Source: Paraburkholderia fungorum (lineage in GTDB: Bacteria; Pseudomonadota; Gammaproteobacteria; Burkholderiales; Burkholderiaceae). Taken from it: a stretch of DNA of 64,000 nt. Position numbers and translations under genes: made by a program. The notes beneath the pieces are model-generated. The model was not told where the DNA came from and made no database searches. It worked only from the letters and a program-made list of their open reading frames with translations. Positions 9,068 to 16,869 of the stretch are shown here, piece by piece; the stretch's first letter is position 1, and every line of letters starts with the position of its first letter. Location of the stretch: assembly GCF_900099835.1 (NCBI RefSeq), contig NZ_FNKP01000002.1:2356001-2420000 (forward strand), read 5' to 3'.

Positions 9068-9781
9068 TCACACGCTCAGATAAGCGCGCCTGACTGTTTC
9101 GTTCTGTGCGAGTTCGCCGATCGTGCCGCTGAAGCGGATCTGCCCTTTTTCGAGCACATACGCGCGGTCGCTGACCAGCTCGGCGAAGTGCAGATTCTGT
9201 TCGGATAACAGAATCGACAGCCCTTCGCGCTTGAGTTCGAGAATCATGTTGGCCATCTGTTCGACGATCACCGGCGCCACGCCTTCTGACGGTTCGTCGA
9301 GCAACACGAGATACGGATTGCCCATCAGCGTGCGCGAGACGGTCAGCATCTGCTGCTCGCCGCCACTCATCTGTCCGCCGGGACGCGTCGGCATTTCGCC
9401 GAGATTCGGGAAGAGCCGGAACAGCTTTTCCGGCGTCCATCGCGGCGCGCCTTCGCGCGGTGGCTGACGGCCGGTGTCGAGGTTTTCCATCACGGTCAGA
9501 TCCGCGAACACGCGGCGATCTTCGGGGACGAAACCCATACCCATCCGCGAGATTTTGTACGGCGGCAATGCCGTGATGTTCTGTCCGCGAAACGTGACTT
9601 CGCCCTGGCGGCGCGGCAGCAGTCCCATCACGGCTTTCATCGTCGTCGATTTGCCTGCGCCGTTGCGGCCCATCAGCGCGACCACTTCTCCGCGTCCGAC
9701 TTCGAGGCCGACATCGAACAGAATATGCGCGCGGCCATAAAACGCGTTGAGGCCGGAGACTTTCAGCATCGGCTCGCTCAT
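9068..9781 (-). CDS. livF: Branched-chain-type ABC transporter ATPase (LivF)
   Basis: A 237-residue ABC ATPase of the LivF class. Walker A is ALMGRNGAGKSTTMKAV, the signature is MSGGEQQMLTV, and Walker B ends in LLDEPSEGVAP, a typical LivF form. It acts as one half of the ATPase dimer on the cytoplasmic face of the LivHM permease. Its ATG overlaps the stop of livG by four bases, indicating coupled translation. Within the operon it belongs to a dedicated importer, presumably for the heterocyclic acid oxidised by NicAB. Confidence 0.93.
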   Translation of the reverse strand: MSEPMLKVSGLNAFYGRAHILFDVGLEVGRGEVVALMGRNGAGKSTTMKAVMGLLPRRQGEVTFRGQNITALPPYKISRMGMGFVPEDRRVFADLTVMENLDTGRQPPREGAPRWTPEKLFRLFPNLGEMPTRPGGQMSGGEQQMLTVSRTLMGNPYLVLLDEPSEGVAPVIVEQMANMILELKREGLSILLSEQNLHFAELVSDRAYVLEKGQIRFSGTIGELAQNETVRRAYLSV

Positions 9782-10587
9782 TGCAGCGCTCCCTGTCCCT
9801 GATGACCGCCCGCCGTGTCATGCAACGGCGCACGCGGCTGGAAGGTCTTGCCGGTGCCGAAATACACTTCCTGCACGCGCGGGTCGTTACGGATCGTCTC
9901 GGCATCGCCCTCGGCAATCAGCTTGCCGCGCGCCAGCACGATCATGCGATCGGCGTACGCGAATACGACGTCCATGCTGTGCTCGGTGAACAGCACGCCG
10001 ATCTTGTGCTCGGTGACGAGCCGCTTGGTCAGCGCCATCAATTCGTTGCGCTCCTTCGGCGCCATGCCGGCGGTGGGTTCGTCCATCAGCAGCAGCTTCG
10101 GACGATTGGCGAGCGCGATAGCGAGTTCGACGCGCTTCACGTCGCCATAAGCGAGCACGCCGCACGCACGATTCGCGTCGGCGGCCATGCCGACCTGTTC
10201 GAGCAGCGCGATCGCTTCATCGGCATAGCGCGAGCCTGCGGGCTTCCAGAGTCCGAAGGTTTTGCGTTCGCGCGACACCAGCGCCATTTGCACGTTCTCA
10301 AGCACGGTCATCGAATTGAAGGTTGCAGCGATCTGGAAAGTGCGGCCGACGCCGAGCCGCCAGATATCGCGCGGACGCATGCCGACCAATTCATGATCGT
10401 TCAGCCTGATCGAGCCGGACGACGGCGACAGTTGACCGTTGACCATGTTGAAGCAGGTGGATTTGCCCGCACCGTTCGGTCCGAGCAGCGCCAATAGCTG
10501 ACCTGCTTCGAGATCGAAGGAAACATTGTCTACCGCTTTCAAGCCGCCAAATGATTTGCACAACGAGGAGACGCGCAGCAAACTCAT
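9778..10587 (-). CDS. livG: Branched-chain-type ABC transporter ATPase (LivG)
   Basis: A 269-residue ABC ATPase of the LivG class. It shows Walker A (LLGPNGAGKSTCFN), the LivG-specific insert region VGMRPRDIWRLGVGRTFQ, a degenerate signature LAYGDVKRVELAIAL, Walker B with LLMDEPTAGMAP, and the switch His in LFTEHSMD. It pairs with LivF. The start ATG overlaps the end of the permease gene by four bases. The C-terminus is about 20 residues longer than usual, ending in a Gly/Gln-rich tail without an evident role. Confidence 0.93.
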   Translation of the reverse strand: MSLLRVSSLCKSFGGLKAVDNVSFDLEAGQLLALLGPNGAGKSTCFNMVNGQLSPSSGSIRLNDHELVGMRPRDIWRLGVGRTFQIAATFNSMTVLENVQMALVSRERKTFGLWKPAGSRYADEAIALLEQVGMAADANRACGVLAYGDVKRVELAIALANRPKLLLMDEPTAGMAPKERNELMALTKRLVTEHKIGVLFTEHSMDVVFAYADRMIVLARGKLIAEGDAETIRNDPRVQEVYFGTGKTFQPRAPLHDTAGGHQGQGALQ

Positions 10588-12536
10588 AGCCCCTCCTTGA
10601 TCGCAGCCGCGCGTTGCGAAGGCGTCGCCGCGCTACTGTCGCGCTGATCGGCGGTATCGTCACCGGGGTCGCCGAAACGTTCGCGGATAAAGCCGACGAT
10701 ACCCTGCGGAAACGCAATCACCAGCAGCAGGATCGCGAGGCCGAGCAGCGCCTGCCAATAGTCTGTTTGTCGCGCGACGGTGTCCTGCAGCCACGTGAAG
10801 ACAGCCGCGCCGACAATCGGCCCGCTGAGCGTCTGCAAACCGCCGAGCAGCACCATCACAAGGCCGTCGACGGAGCGGCTGACGCTGATCACCTCCGGCG
10901 AAATCGTGCCCTTGGAGAACGCATACAGCGATCCGGCGAGCCCGCAGAACAGCGACGCGATCACGAACGCCGCCCACTGCACGCGCTTCACGTCGATCCC
11001 GATCGCCTCGGCGCGCAGCACGGAATCGCGCGACGCGCGCATTGCATAGCCCAGCGGCGAGAACAACATTCTGCGCAACAGCCATACGCCGATCACCGCG
11101 CAAACCAGCGTGAGGTAATAAAACGCCACCGGCGACGCCAGCCAGTTCGACGGCCACAGCCCGAGCAGCCCGTTGCTGCCGCCCGTCACGTCGTCCCACT
11201 GGAACACGACGGACCAGACGATCTGCGCGAACGCGAGCGTCAGCATCGCGAGATAGACGCCGGAGAGCCGCACGCAGAACCAGCCGAAGACGAGCGCGCC
11301 GGCTACCGCCAATAACGGGCCGAGCAGCAACGCAGCTTCCATCGGCAGATTCAGGACTTTGAGGAACAGCGCCGCACCGTACGCGCCCAATCCGAAGTAA
11401 GCGGCGTGGCCGAACGAATGCATGCCGCCCGGTCCCATGATGAAATGCAGGCTCGTTGCAAACAGCACCGCGATCAATATTTCAACCAGCAGCACCGGCA
11501 TGTACGGGAACGCGCCCGCTGCGAGCGGCGCGAGCACCAGAACCAGCAGCACGATCGCCGCAAGCCACTTCACGCGCTTTCCTGCGGGACGTAATGGCGT
11601 TTCCGGCGCAGCCATGCCGCGCACGGCGGCACTCGCGCGGCCGAGCAGTCCCCAGGGCCGCACCACGAGAACAATCGCCATCACCACGAATTCGGCGACC
11701 AGCGTGAAGCGGCTCAGCGACAGATCGACGCCGAACAGCGACACGTGTCCGATGCCGATGCACAGCGCCTTGATCTCCGCGATGATCAGCGCGGCAACGA
11801 ACGCGCCCGGAATCGACCCCATGCCGCCGACCACGACCACGACGAACGCATTGCCAATCGTCTCGAGATCGAGCGACAGGTTCGCCGACATGCGCGGCCC
11901 TTGCAACGCGCCGCCCAACCCCGCGAGAAACGCGCCGACGAAAAACACACCGGTAAACAGCCACGCCTGATTGATGCCGAGCGCGCCGAGCATCTCCCGA
12001 TCCTGGGTCGCGGCGCGCACGAGCGTGCCCCAGCGTGTGCGCGTCAGCGCGTACCAGAGGATGAGCAGAACCACCGGGCCGATCACGATCAAAGCGATGT
12101 CGTAGGTCGGCAATTGATGACCGAGGAATTCCACTGCGCCGGTCAGATGCGGCGCGCGTGGGCCGAACAGATCGTCGGGGCCCCACAGCCATAATGCGGC
12201 GTCGCGAAAGATCAGTACCAGTGCAAAAGTGGCTAACAGGTGGAACAATTCGGGCGCCTGGTAGATACGCCGCAACACGATCATTTCGACCAGCGCGCCC
12301 AGTACCGCAACGACCAGCGCTGCGGCCAGCACCGACAACCAGAATCCCCCCACCGTGTGCCCGAACCGGCTGGCGATGCTGTACGCGACATAGATGCCGA
12401 ACATGTAGAACGAGCCGTGCGCAAAGTTGACGATGCGCGTCACGCCGAAGATCAGCGACAAGCCGGCGGCGACGAGAAACAGCGTCGACGCATCGGCGAG
12501 TCCGTTGACCAGCTGTACCAGCAAATTCGAAAGCAT
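10584..12536 (-). CDS. Fused LivH-LivM permease of a branched-chain-type ABC transporter
   Basis: A 650-residue integral membrane protein in which the two permease subunits are joined. The LivH half starts at MLSNLLVQLVNGLADAS and carries LSLIFGVTRIVNFAHGSFYM; the LivM half starts after about residue 300 and carries HFIMGPGGMHSFGHAAYFG. The usual intersubunit boundary is replaced by a short Pro/Arg linker. I use the ATG at 12536, which follows a GAGGGG ribosome site; the frame stays open upstream but has no transmembrane character. About 16 to 18 membrane helices are expected. It overlaps livG by four bases. Fusions of this kind occur in some proteobacterial HAAT systems. Confidence 0.9.
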   Translation of the reverse strand: MLSNLLVQLVNGLADASTLFLVAAGLSLIFGVTRIVNFAHGSFYMFGIYVAYSIASRFGHTVGGFWLSVLAAALVVAVLGALVEMIVLRRIYQAPELFHLLATFALVLIFRDAALWLWGPDDLFGPRAPHLTGAVEFLGHQLPTYDIALIVIGPVVLLILWYALTRTRWGTLVRAATQDREMLGALGINQAWLFTGVFFVGAFLAGLGGALQGPRMSANLSLDLETIGNAFVVVVVGGMGSIPGAFVAALIIAEIKALCIGIGHVSLFGVDLSLSRFTLVAEFVVMAIVLVVRPWGLLGRASAAVRGMAAPETPLRPAGKRVKWLAAIVLLVLVLAPLAAGAFPYMPVLLVEILIAVLFATSLHFIMGPGGMHSFGHAAYFGLGAYGAALFLKVLNLPMEAALLLGPLLAVAGALVFGWFCVRLSGVYLAMLTLAFAQIVWSVVFQWDDVTGGSNGLLGLWPSNWLASPVAFYYLTLVCAVIGVWLLRRMLFSPLGYAMRASRDSVLRAEAIGIDVKRVQWAAFVIASLFCGLAGSLYAFSKGTISPEVISVSRSVDGLVMVLLGGLQTLSGPIVGAAVFTWLQDTVARQTDYWQALLGLAILLLVIAFPQGIVGFIRERFGDPGDDTADQRDSSAATPSQRAAAIKEGL

Positions 12537-12706
12537 CACGCCCCTCGGCAGATTGCCGAACGGCACATGCGCGGCGTAGCGCATGCTGCACGATCGGCAG
12601 ATATTGCAGCGCGTGGGGCGACATGCACGCACGCGTCAACGGTAAAACAGCCTGTCCGGTTTGGGACTGGATTCAGCGGGCCTGCAAATGCAAACAGCCG
12701 GGCGAT

Positions 12707-13291
12707 TCAGCGCAAACCGTCTTCGCCCTTGATCTCGCTCACCTGCAAGCCGCCGATACGCGGCAACGGTCGGCCCGAAGCCGTCACGGCCACCGCCACG
12801 ACAATTTCGTTCGCACGCGGCGCATCGGCAACGCGTGCTTCGATTGCATCGAAGTGACTGCGCACGAAGGCGGCGTCTTTATGACCGAGCGGCACGTCGA
12901 TCGCGGTGCCGAGCGTCCCCATTTTTTTCGCCGACGGCACCAGCGCCGCGCCCTTTTCAACCGCGACCCGCAACGGCGCACCCAGCTTCGGATGCAGGAT
13001 CGCGGCGGCGTGCTCCAGTTCGCCCGCCTCGCCGACAATCGCCGCCTTGCCGTAACTTTGCGCGTCGCCTGGCTCGATGCCGAGCGCTTCCACGCATTTG
13101 TTGCCAAGCAACGCGCCTAATTCTTCACCGGCTTCGATCAGCGCGTCGAGCTTCGCTTCATAGCGGCCCGCATACGGATTGTCGATCACCGCAATCGCCA
13201 CCGCGCGACGGGTCGGCGGATCGATAGTCTGCCCCATTTCAATGCGCGTTTCATCCACCTGCACGATCAGCTTGCGAAGCTTGATTGCCAT
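12707..13291 (-). CDS. AA_synth (DUF1185, PF06684) family protein, copy 2
   Basis: A 194-residue protein of the amino acid synthesis family PF06684, recognised from RRAVAIAVIDNPYAGRY, the SYGKAAIVGEAGELEHAAA segment and RSHFDAIEARVADAPRANEI. The start ATG (MAIKLRKLIVQVDETRIEMG) follows GGAGAG eight bases upstream. No catalytic function has been established for the family to my knowledge; members are small, soluble and often found in amino-acid or heterocycle catabolic operons. It is a paralogue of the next gene upstream (13340-13930), with the same motifs at the same spacing, suggesting a heteromeric complex or divided specificity. Confidence 0.85.
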   Translation of the reverse strand: MAIKLRKLIVQVDETRIEMGQTIDPPTRRAVAIAVIDNPYAGRYEAKLDALIEAGEELGALLGNKCVEALGIEPGDAQSYGKAAIVGEAGELEHAAAILHPKLGAPLRVAVEKGAALVPSAKKMGTLGTAIDVPLGHKDAAFVRSHFDAIEARVADAPRANEIVVAVAVTASGRPLPRIGGLQVSEIKGEDGLR

Positions 13292-13339
13292 TTCACTCTC
13301 CGGGTTTCGATGCTCGTTCCGAGTTTCCACGCCAACGTG

Positions 13340-13930
13340 TCAGCGCAAGCCGTCCTTGCCGACAATCGCTTCTTTCGCCAGCCCGCCGACGCGCGCATGC
13401 ACTCGCTGCCCCGTACTCATCACGAGGATGTACACGAGTTCATCGGCGGCGGGCGCGCCTGGCACGCGCACTTCGATCGCGTCGAAATGACTGCGCACGT
13501 AGCTCGCGTTCACGTGCGTGAGCGGCACGTCGAGCGCGGTGGACGGTGCGCCGACCTTCTTCGTCGACGGCACGATCGCGTTGGTCGGCACGCCGTTTTT
13601 CTCCAGCAATTCGCGCATCGCATAACCGCCGGGCACGTGCCACAACGCGCCGTGTTCGAGTTCGCCTCGCGAGCCGATAATCGCGCCCTTCCCGTAACTT
13701 TCAATCGATGCATGCGGCACGTTCATCGCCGCCAGCAGCCGCTGCGCCATGTCGAAGCCGATGGGCTTCAGCGCTTCCATCGCGGGTTCGATTTTCGCTT
13801 CGTAGCGGCCAGCGAACGGATTCGTCATCACCGCGGCGATTGCACCGCGTCTCAATGGTTGCGCGGGCGGGGGACCGAACTCATGAAAGATATCTTCGAC
13901 GTGCGTCAGCACGCGGCGTATTTCGAACAC
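13340..13930 (-). CDS. AA_synth (DUF1185, PF06684) family protein, copy 1
   Basis: A 196-residue paralogue of the adjacent downstream protein. Shared landmarks are RRGAIAAVMTNPFAGRYEA, SYGKGAIIGSRGELEHGA and RSHFDAIEVRVPGAPAADE. The start is a GTG (VFEIRRVLTHVEDIFHEFG) with GGAGG five bases upstream; it lies 25 bases inside the end of the UPF0280 gene, so the two are probably translationally coupled. A longer frame starting 99 bases earlier reads as Arg-rich non-protein sequence and was rejected. The biochemical role is unknown. Confidence 0.83.
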   Translation of the reverse strand: MFEIRRVLTHVEDIFHEFGPPPAQPLRRGAIAAVMTNPFAGRYEAKIEPAMEALKPIGFDMAQRLLAAMNVPHASIESYGKGAIIGSRGELEHGALWHVPGGYAMRELLEKNGVPTNAIVPSTKKVGAPSTALDVPLTHVNASYVRSHFDAIEVRVPGAPAADELVYILVMSTGQRVHARVGGLAKEAIVGKDGLR

Positions 13931-14832
13931 GTTGCCTCCGTTGTTGTATCGGCGCGAGGTGTTGGCAACGCGCCATTGCGATCCATGCCGACGACGCGAA
14001 CCCGCCCTTGCAGGAACAACGCGGCGCATTCTATCAAGCCAATTTCCCGCAGATGCTGCGCGGCCTGTGCGCCGCGAGACAATGCGAAATCGACGAGCGG
14101 TTGCGGTAAAGATGGGACGTCGACGGTGACGGGCAGGTCGCCGAGATCGCTATCGTCTTTCAGCGACGACGCCGGACGGCGCACGATTGCCGCGTGGTCC
14201 AGATCGACCGCGTTGGCGATGATCGTCGCGGCGGCGTCGGCGATGGCAGCCGTGCGTGCGAGCACGGTCACGCTGTCAGCAATGCCAAGGCTGAAACTTC
14301 GGCCGCGCCAGCCGCTGGTCGCAACGCCGCGAATGGGGCGACTGGCGTCGAGCGTGAAGTTGGCGTCGAGCGCGAGGTTTTCGTCGGCCGCGCGTTTGCC
14401 GGCGTACTGCGCCAGATCGGCGAATACGCCAATGCGGTATTGCCGCCCTTCCGCCAGATACAGCGCAATATCGCCGCCGTTGTTGATGTAAGCGCGCTCG
14501 ATGCCTTTACGATTGAAAGCCGCGATCAGTTCATCGGCGACACTGCCTGCGACTGCTGCCATCGGTGTGATGTAGCGCGCACGGTGCGGATGGCACGCGG
14601 ACCACATGCGTCGCGCAACCGGACCTTTCAATGCGGTTTCCATTTGTACAGGCTGCCGCAACAGCTTCAACTCGCTGACCAGTTCGGGCAACACTTCGGT
14701 GAAACGCACCCAGCAGGCGTCATACGCGGCCTGCAATGCGGCAGGCTCGCCGTCCGCGCTAAGAATCAGATCGATCGGCCCGTGTTGCCAGTGCCAACGG
14801 CTTGCATCGAGTCGGGTGCGGGTGGGGTTCAT
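13906..14832 (-). CDS. UPF0280 (ApbE-superfamily) protein
   Basis: A 308-residue protein of the UPF0280 family, a branch of the ApbE flavin-transferase superfamily. Typical segments are ITPMAAVAGSVADELI, YINNGGDIALYL (compare the Gly-Gly-Asp region of ApbE) and IRGVATSGWRGRSFSLGIADSVTV. Classical ApbE proteins attach FMN to Thr/Ser side chains using Mg and FAD. Whether this branch does so is not known to me. The gene directly follows the reductase-like gene (about 27 bases) and overlaps the next gene, so it is tightly bound to the pathway. I infer a cofactor-maturation role for the reductase. The C-terminal twenty residues look poorly conserved. Confidence 0.8.
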   Translation of the reverse strand: MNPTRTRLDASRWHWQHGPIDLILSADGEPAALQAAYDACWVRFTEVLPELVSELKLLRQPVQMETALKGPVARRMWSACHPHRARYITPMAAVAGSVADELIAAFNRKGIERAYINNGGDIALYLAEGRQYRIGVFADLAQYAGKRAADENLALDANFTLDASRPIRGVATSGWRGRSFSLGIADSVTVLARTAAIADAAATIIANAVDLDHAAIVRRPASSLKDDSDLGDLPVTVDVPSLPQPLVDFALSRGAQAAQHLREIGLIECAALFLQGRVRVVGMDRNGALPTPRADTTTEATCSKYAAC

Positions 14833-14859
14833 GACGTTTTGTGTTGATCCGGGAAGCGG

Positions 14860-16470
14860 TTAGCCGAGCATTGGCGGCATCGAGGGCGGCCACGGATTGT
14901 CCGGATTGCGCGCCAAGGTTCGACGCGCGAGCGGCGCCCCTTCCGTATGTTCCGGCCCATTTGCCAGCACGCTTTCCAGCGAGCGCACCGCGTCGAGATG
15001 ACCGCCGAGATCGCGATACGCGTCATACGTCATGGTGAATTCGATCGGCGCGACAATCGCGGGCGTCGGCACCGTGCCGAACGAACGATCGGGCATACGC
15101 GACACATCGACCATGACCGTAATGCCGCCGCCCGGCCACACATAAGCCGGCGCACCACCGCACGTGACGTTGACCAGCTTCTGTTTGATCGCGCGCGTGA
15201 GCAGCACGGGGTTCTCCGTGGCGCCGGCCCGCAGACTGCCGCCCGCGCCGCCGAGAAACAGCACGGTAGCCAGTGAAGGCTCACAGTTCTCACCAATCCG
15301 CTCGACCGTTCGACGCACCGCGTCAGGCATCTCGGCAATACGCGGCACGAGATCCTGATCCAGCTCATACCATTGCGCATGCTCGCCGGTGGTCGACACC
15401 ATCAGCAAACGCATGCCCGGTTTTGCGACGCCAGGATCGAAACCTTCGACAATCGCGAGCGGGTCCTGAATGTCGGTGCCGCCCCAACCGGTGCCCGGAT
15501 TCGCCACCTGAAAATAGCGGCCGGGCGTCGATTTACGTCCGCGAATTTTCAGACCCGAACGCGTCATGCCGAGGCATCGGCCCGCCTGGTGTTCGGTGAG
15601 CACGCCGGTAATGTGATCGTCGACGACGACCACTTCGTCGGCATGACCGAACCATTGCTTCGCGAAGATGCCGATGGTCGCGGAACCGCAACCCACACGC
15701 ATGCGCTGCTCTTCCACCCCGTCGACAACCGGTGCGGCGCCCGCGCGAATCACGAGGCTTGCGCCGCCGTCGATGCTCAACTCCACCGGCTCCTTATTGC
15801 CGAGCGCGAGCATCATGTCGCAGGTCACGCGGCCTTCTTTCTTGCTGCCGCCCGTGAGGTGATGCACGCCGCCCAGGCTCAGCATCTGCGAGCCGTATTC
15901 CGCAGTGGTGACGTGGCCAACAATCTCGCCATGACAGCGCACGTTCGATTGCTCCGGCCCGAGGAAGCGGTCGGTGTCGATCTTCACCTTGAAACTGCAA
16001 TAACTGAAAATGCCCTCGGTGACGACCGTGATCATGTCGACATCGTCGAGCTTCGAAGCGACGATAAAAGGTGCAGGCTTATAGTCGGGATAGGTAGAGG
16101 ATGCACCGACGCCGGTGACGAATAGCCCCTGTTCAGCGGCATATTCCTGCTCTTTCGCTTCGGACGAAGCATCGAATTCGACTAGTGTGTCGGTCGGCTT
16201 TGCGCCCGCTTCAGCAGAAGCCGCACGCGACAAAAACACCACGGGATCGACGCGAATCAGCCGCCCCTCCGCATTCGCATAACGATCGCACGCGCCGGTG
16301 CGCCCCTCTGATATCTGGCACAGCACAGGACACGCATTGCATTCGATCTTGTTCGACGCCATCCGCTCGCTGCGCGGAGCCGCCTTTTCGAGCACGGTCG
16401 GTCCAGGCGTCGACGCGGTTTCGCCGTCGACACTGTCCGCACCGAAATCGACCTTCGTGTGTTCTGTCAT
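14860..16470 (-). CDS. hnr: 6-hydroxynicotinate reductase-like Fe-S flavoprotein
   Basis: A protein of about 536 residues, first gene of the operon. Near the N-terminus it has a four-Cys motif C-x2-C-x3-C-x9-C (ECNACPVLCQISEGRTGACD), suited to an Fe-S cluster, and then long conserved segments such as MRVGCGSATIGIFAKQWFGHADE and GGAPAYVWPGGGITVMVDVSRMP. I recognise it as the family of E. barkeri Hnr, which reduces 6-hydroxynicotinate to 1,4,5,6-tetrahydro-6-oxonicotinate. A GVGASST segment shortly after the cluster loosely resembles an ApbE flavinylation site. Alternative ATGs at 16491 and 16509 exist; the latter has AGGA nine bases upstream. Function is inferred from family and the enamidase in the same operon. 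Confidence 0.8.
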   Translation of the reverse strand: MTEHTKVDFGADSVDGETASTPGPTVLEKAAPRSERMASNKIECNACPVLCQISEGRTGACDRYANAEGRLIRVDPVVFLSRAASAEAGAKPTDTLVEFDASSEAKEQEYAAEQGLFVTGVGASSTYPDYKPAPFIVASKLDDVDMITVVTEGIFSYCSFKVKIDTDRFLGPEQSNVRCHGEIVGHVTTAEYGSQMLSLGGVHHLTGGSKKEGRVTCDMMLALGNKEPVELSIDGGASLVIRAGAAPVVDGVEEQRMRVGCGSATIGIFAKQWFGHADEVVVVDDHITGVLTEHQAGRCLGMTRSGLKIRGRKSTPGRYFQVANPGTGWGGTDIQDPLAIVEGFDPGVAKPGMRLLMVSTTGEHAQWYELDQDLVPRIAEMPDAVRRTVERIGENCEPSLATVLFLGGAGGSLRAGATENPVLLTRAIKQKLVNVTCGGAPAYVWPGGGITVMVDVSRMPDRSFGTVPTPAIVAPIEFTMTYDAYRDLGGHLDAVRSLESVLANGPEHTEGAPLARRTLARNPDNPWPPSMPPMLG

Positions 16471-16599
16471 GGTGGGGTTCCCATACGACATTACAAGCGA
16501 CGACATCACAAGCGGTCCTGAGCGGCTGACGAATAGCCCTTATTTCAAGGCACTTTCGCGTGACCTTTCTATTTTCATGTTGCGGTCACTCACCGTTCA

Positions 16600-16615
16600 T
16601 GTAGTATCTTCTACA
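16600..16615. promoter_or_regulatory. Candidate TetR operator
   Basis: The 16-base dyad TGTAGTATCTTCTACA has perfect TGTAG/CTACA arms and a six-base spacer. It sits in the AT-rich part of the divergent region, where a TetR-family dimer commonly binds to control itself and the opposite operon. Assignment is by shape and position. Confidence 0.4.
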
Positions 16616-16652
16616 CCAAACTTGAATTAAATCTACCCGATCAAAATAGACT

Positions 16653-16692
16653 GTGCAACGGGTTTCCCGATGTGCAACGTAATGGTGCAACG
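16653..16692 (+). repeat. Three direct GTGCAACG repeats
   Basis: GTGCAACG occurs at 16653-16660, 16672-16679 and 16685-16692, start spacings of 19 and 13 bases, between the candidate operator and the tetR start. They could be activator half-sites; no matching regulator is known to me. Confidence 0.4.
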
Positions 16693-16869
16693 CGGCATCG
16701 CCAGATGAATCGCGGTTCGGCCAGCGCTTCAATCTACGCCTGTGCGATGAATCGCGCAGCGCCTGCCGCAAGCGCCAATGCGGGCTGTATGATGAAGACG
16801 CGCTAGTGCGTGACCGGCCAGCGCGCATGTCGTTTTAATCTGACGCTAACAAAGCAATTCGAGGCCGCC

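Larger units (their letters stand above)
16471..16869. promoter_or_regulatory. Divergent control region, hnr operon / tetR
   Basis: This 399-base gap carries the promoters of the eleven-gene minus-strand operon and of the TetR gene. The stretch around 16540-16660 is AT-richer than its surroundings. It contains a short dyad (16600-16615) and three direct GTGCAACG repeats (16653-16692), listed separately. Confidence 0.7.
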
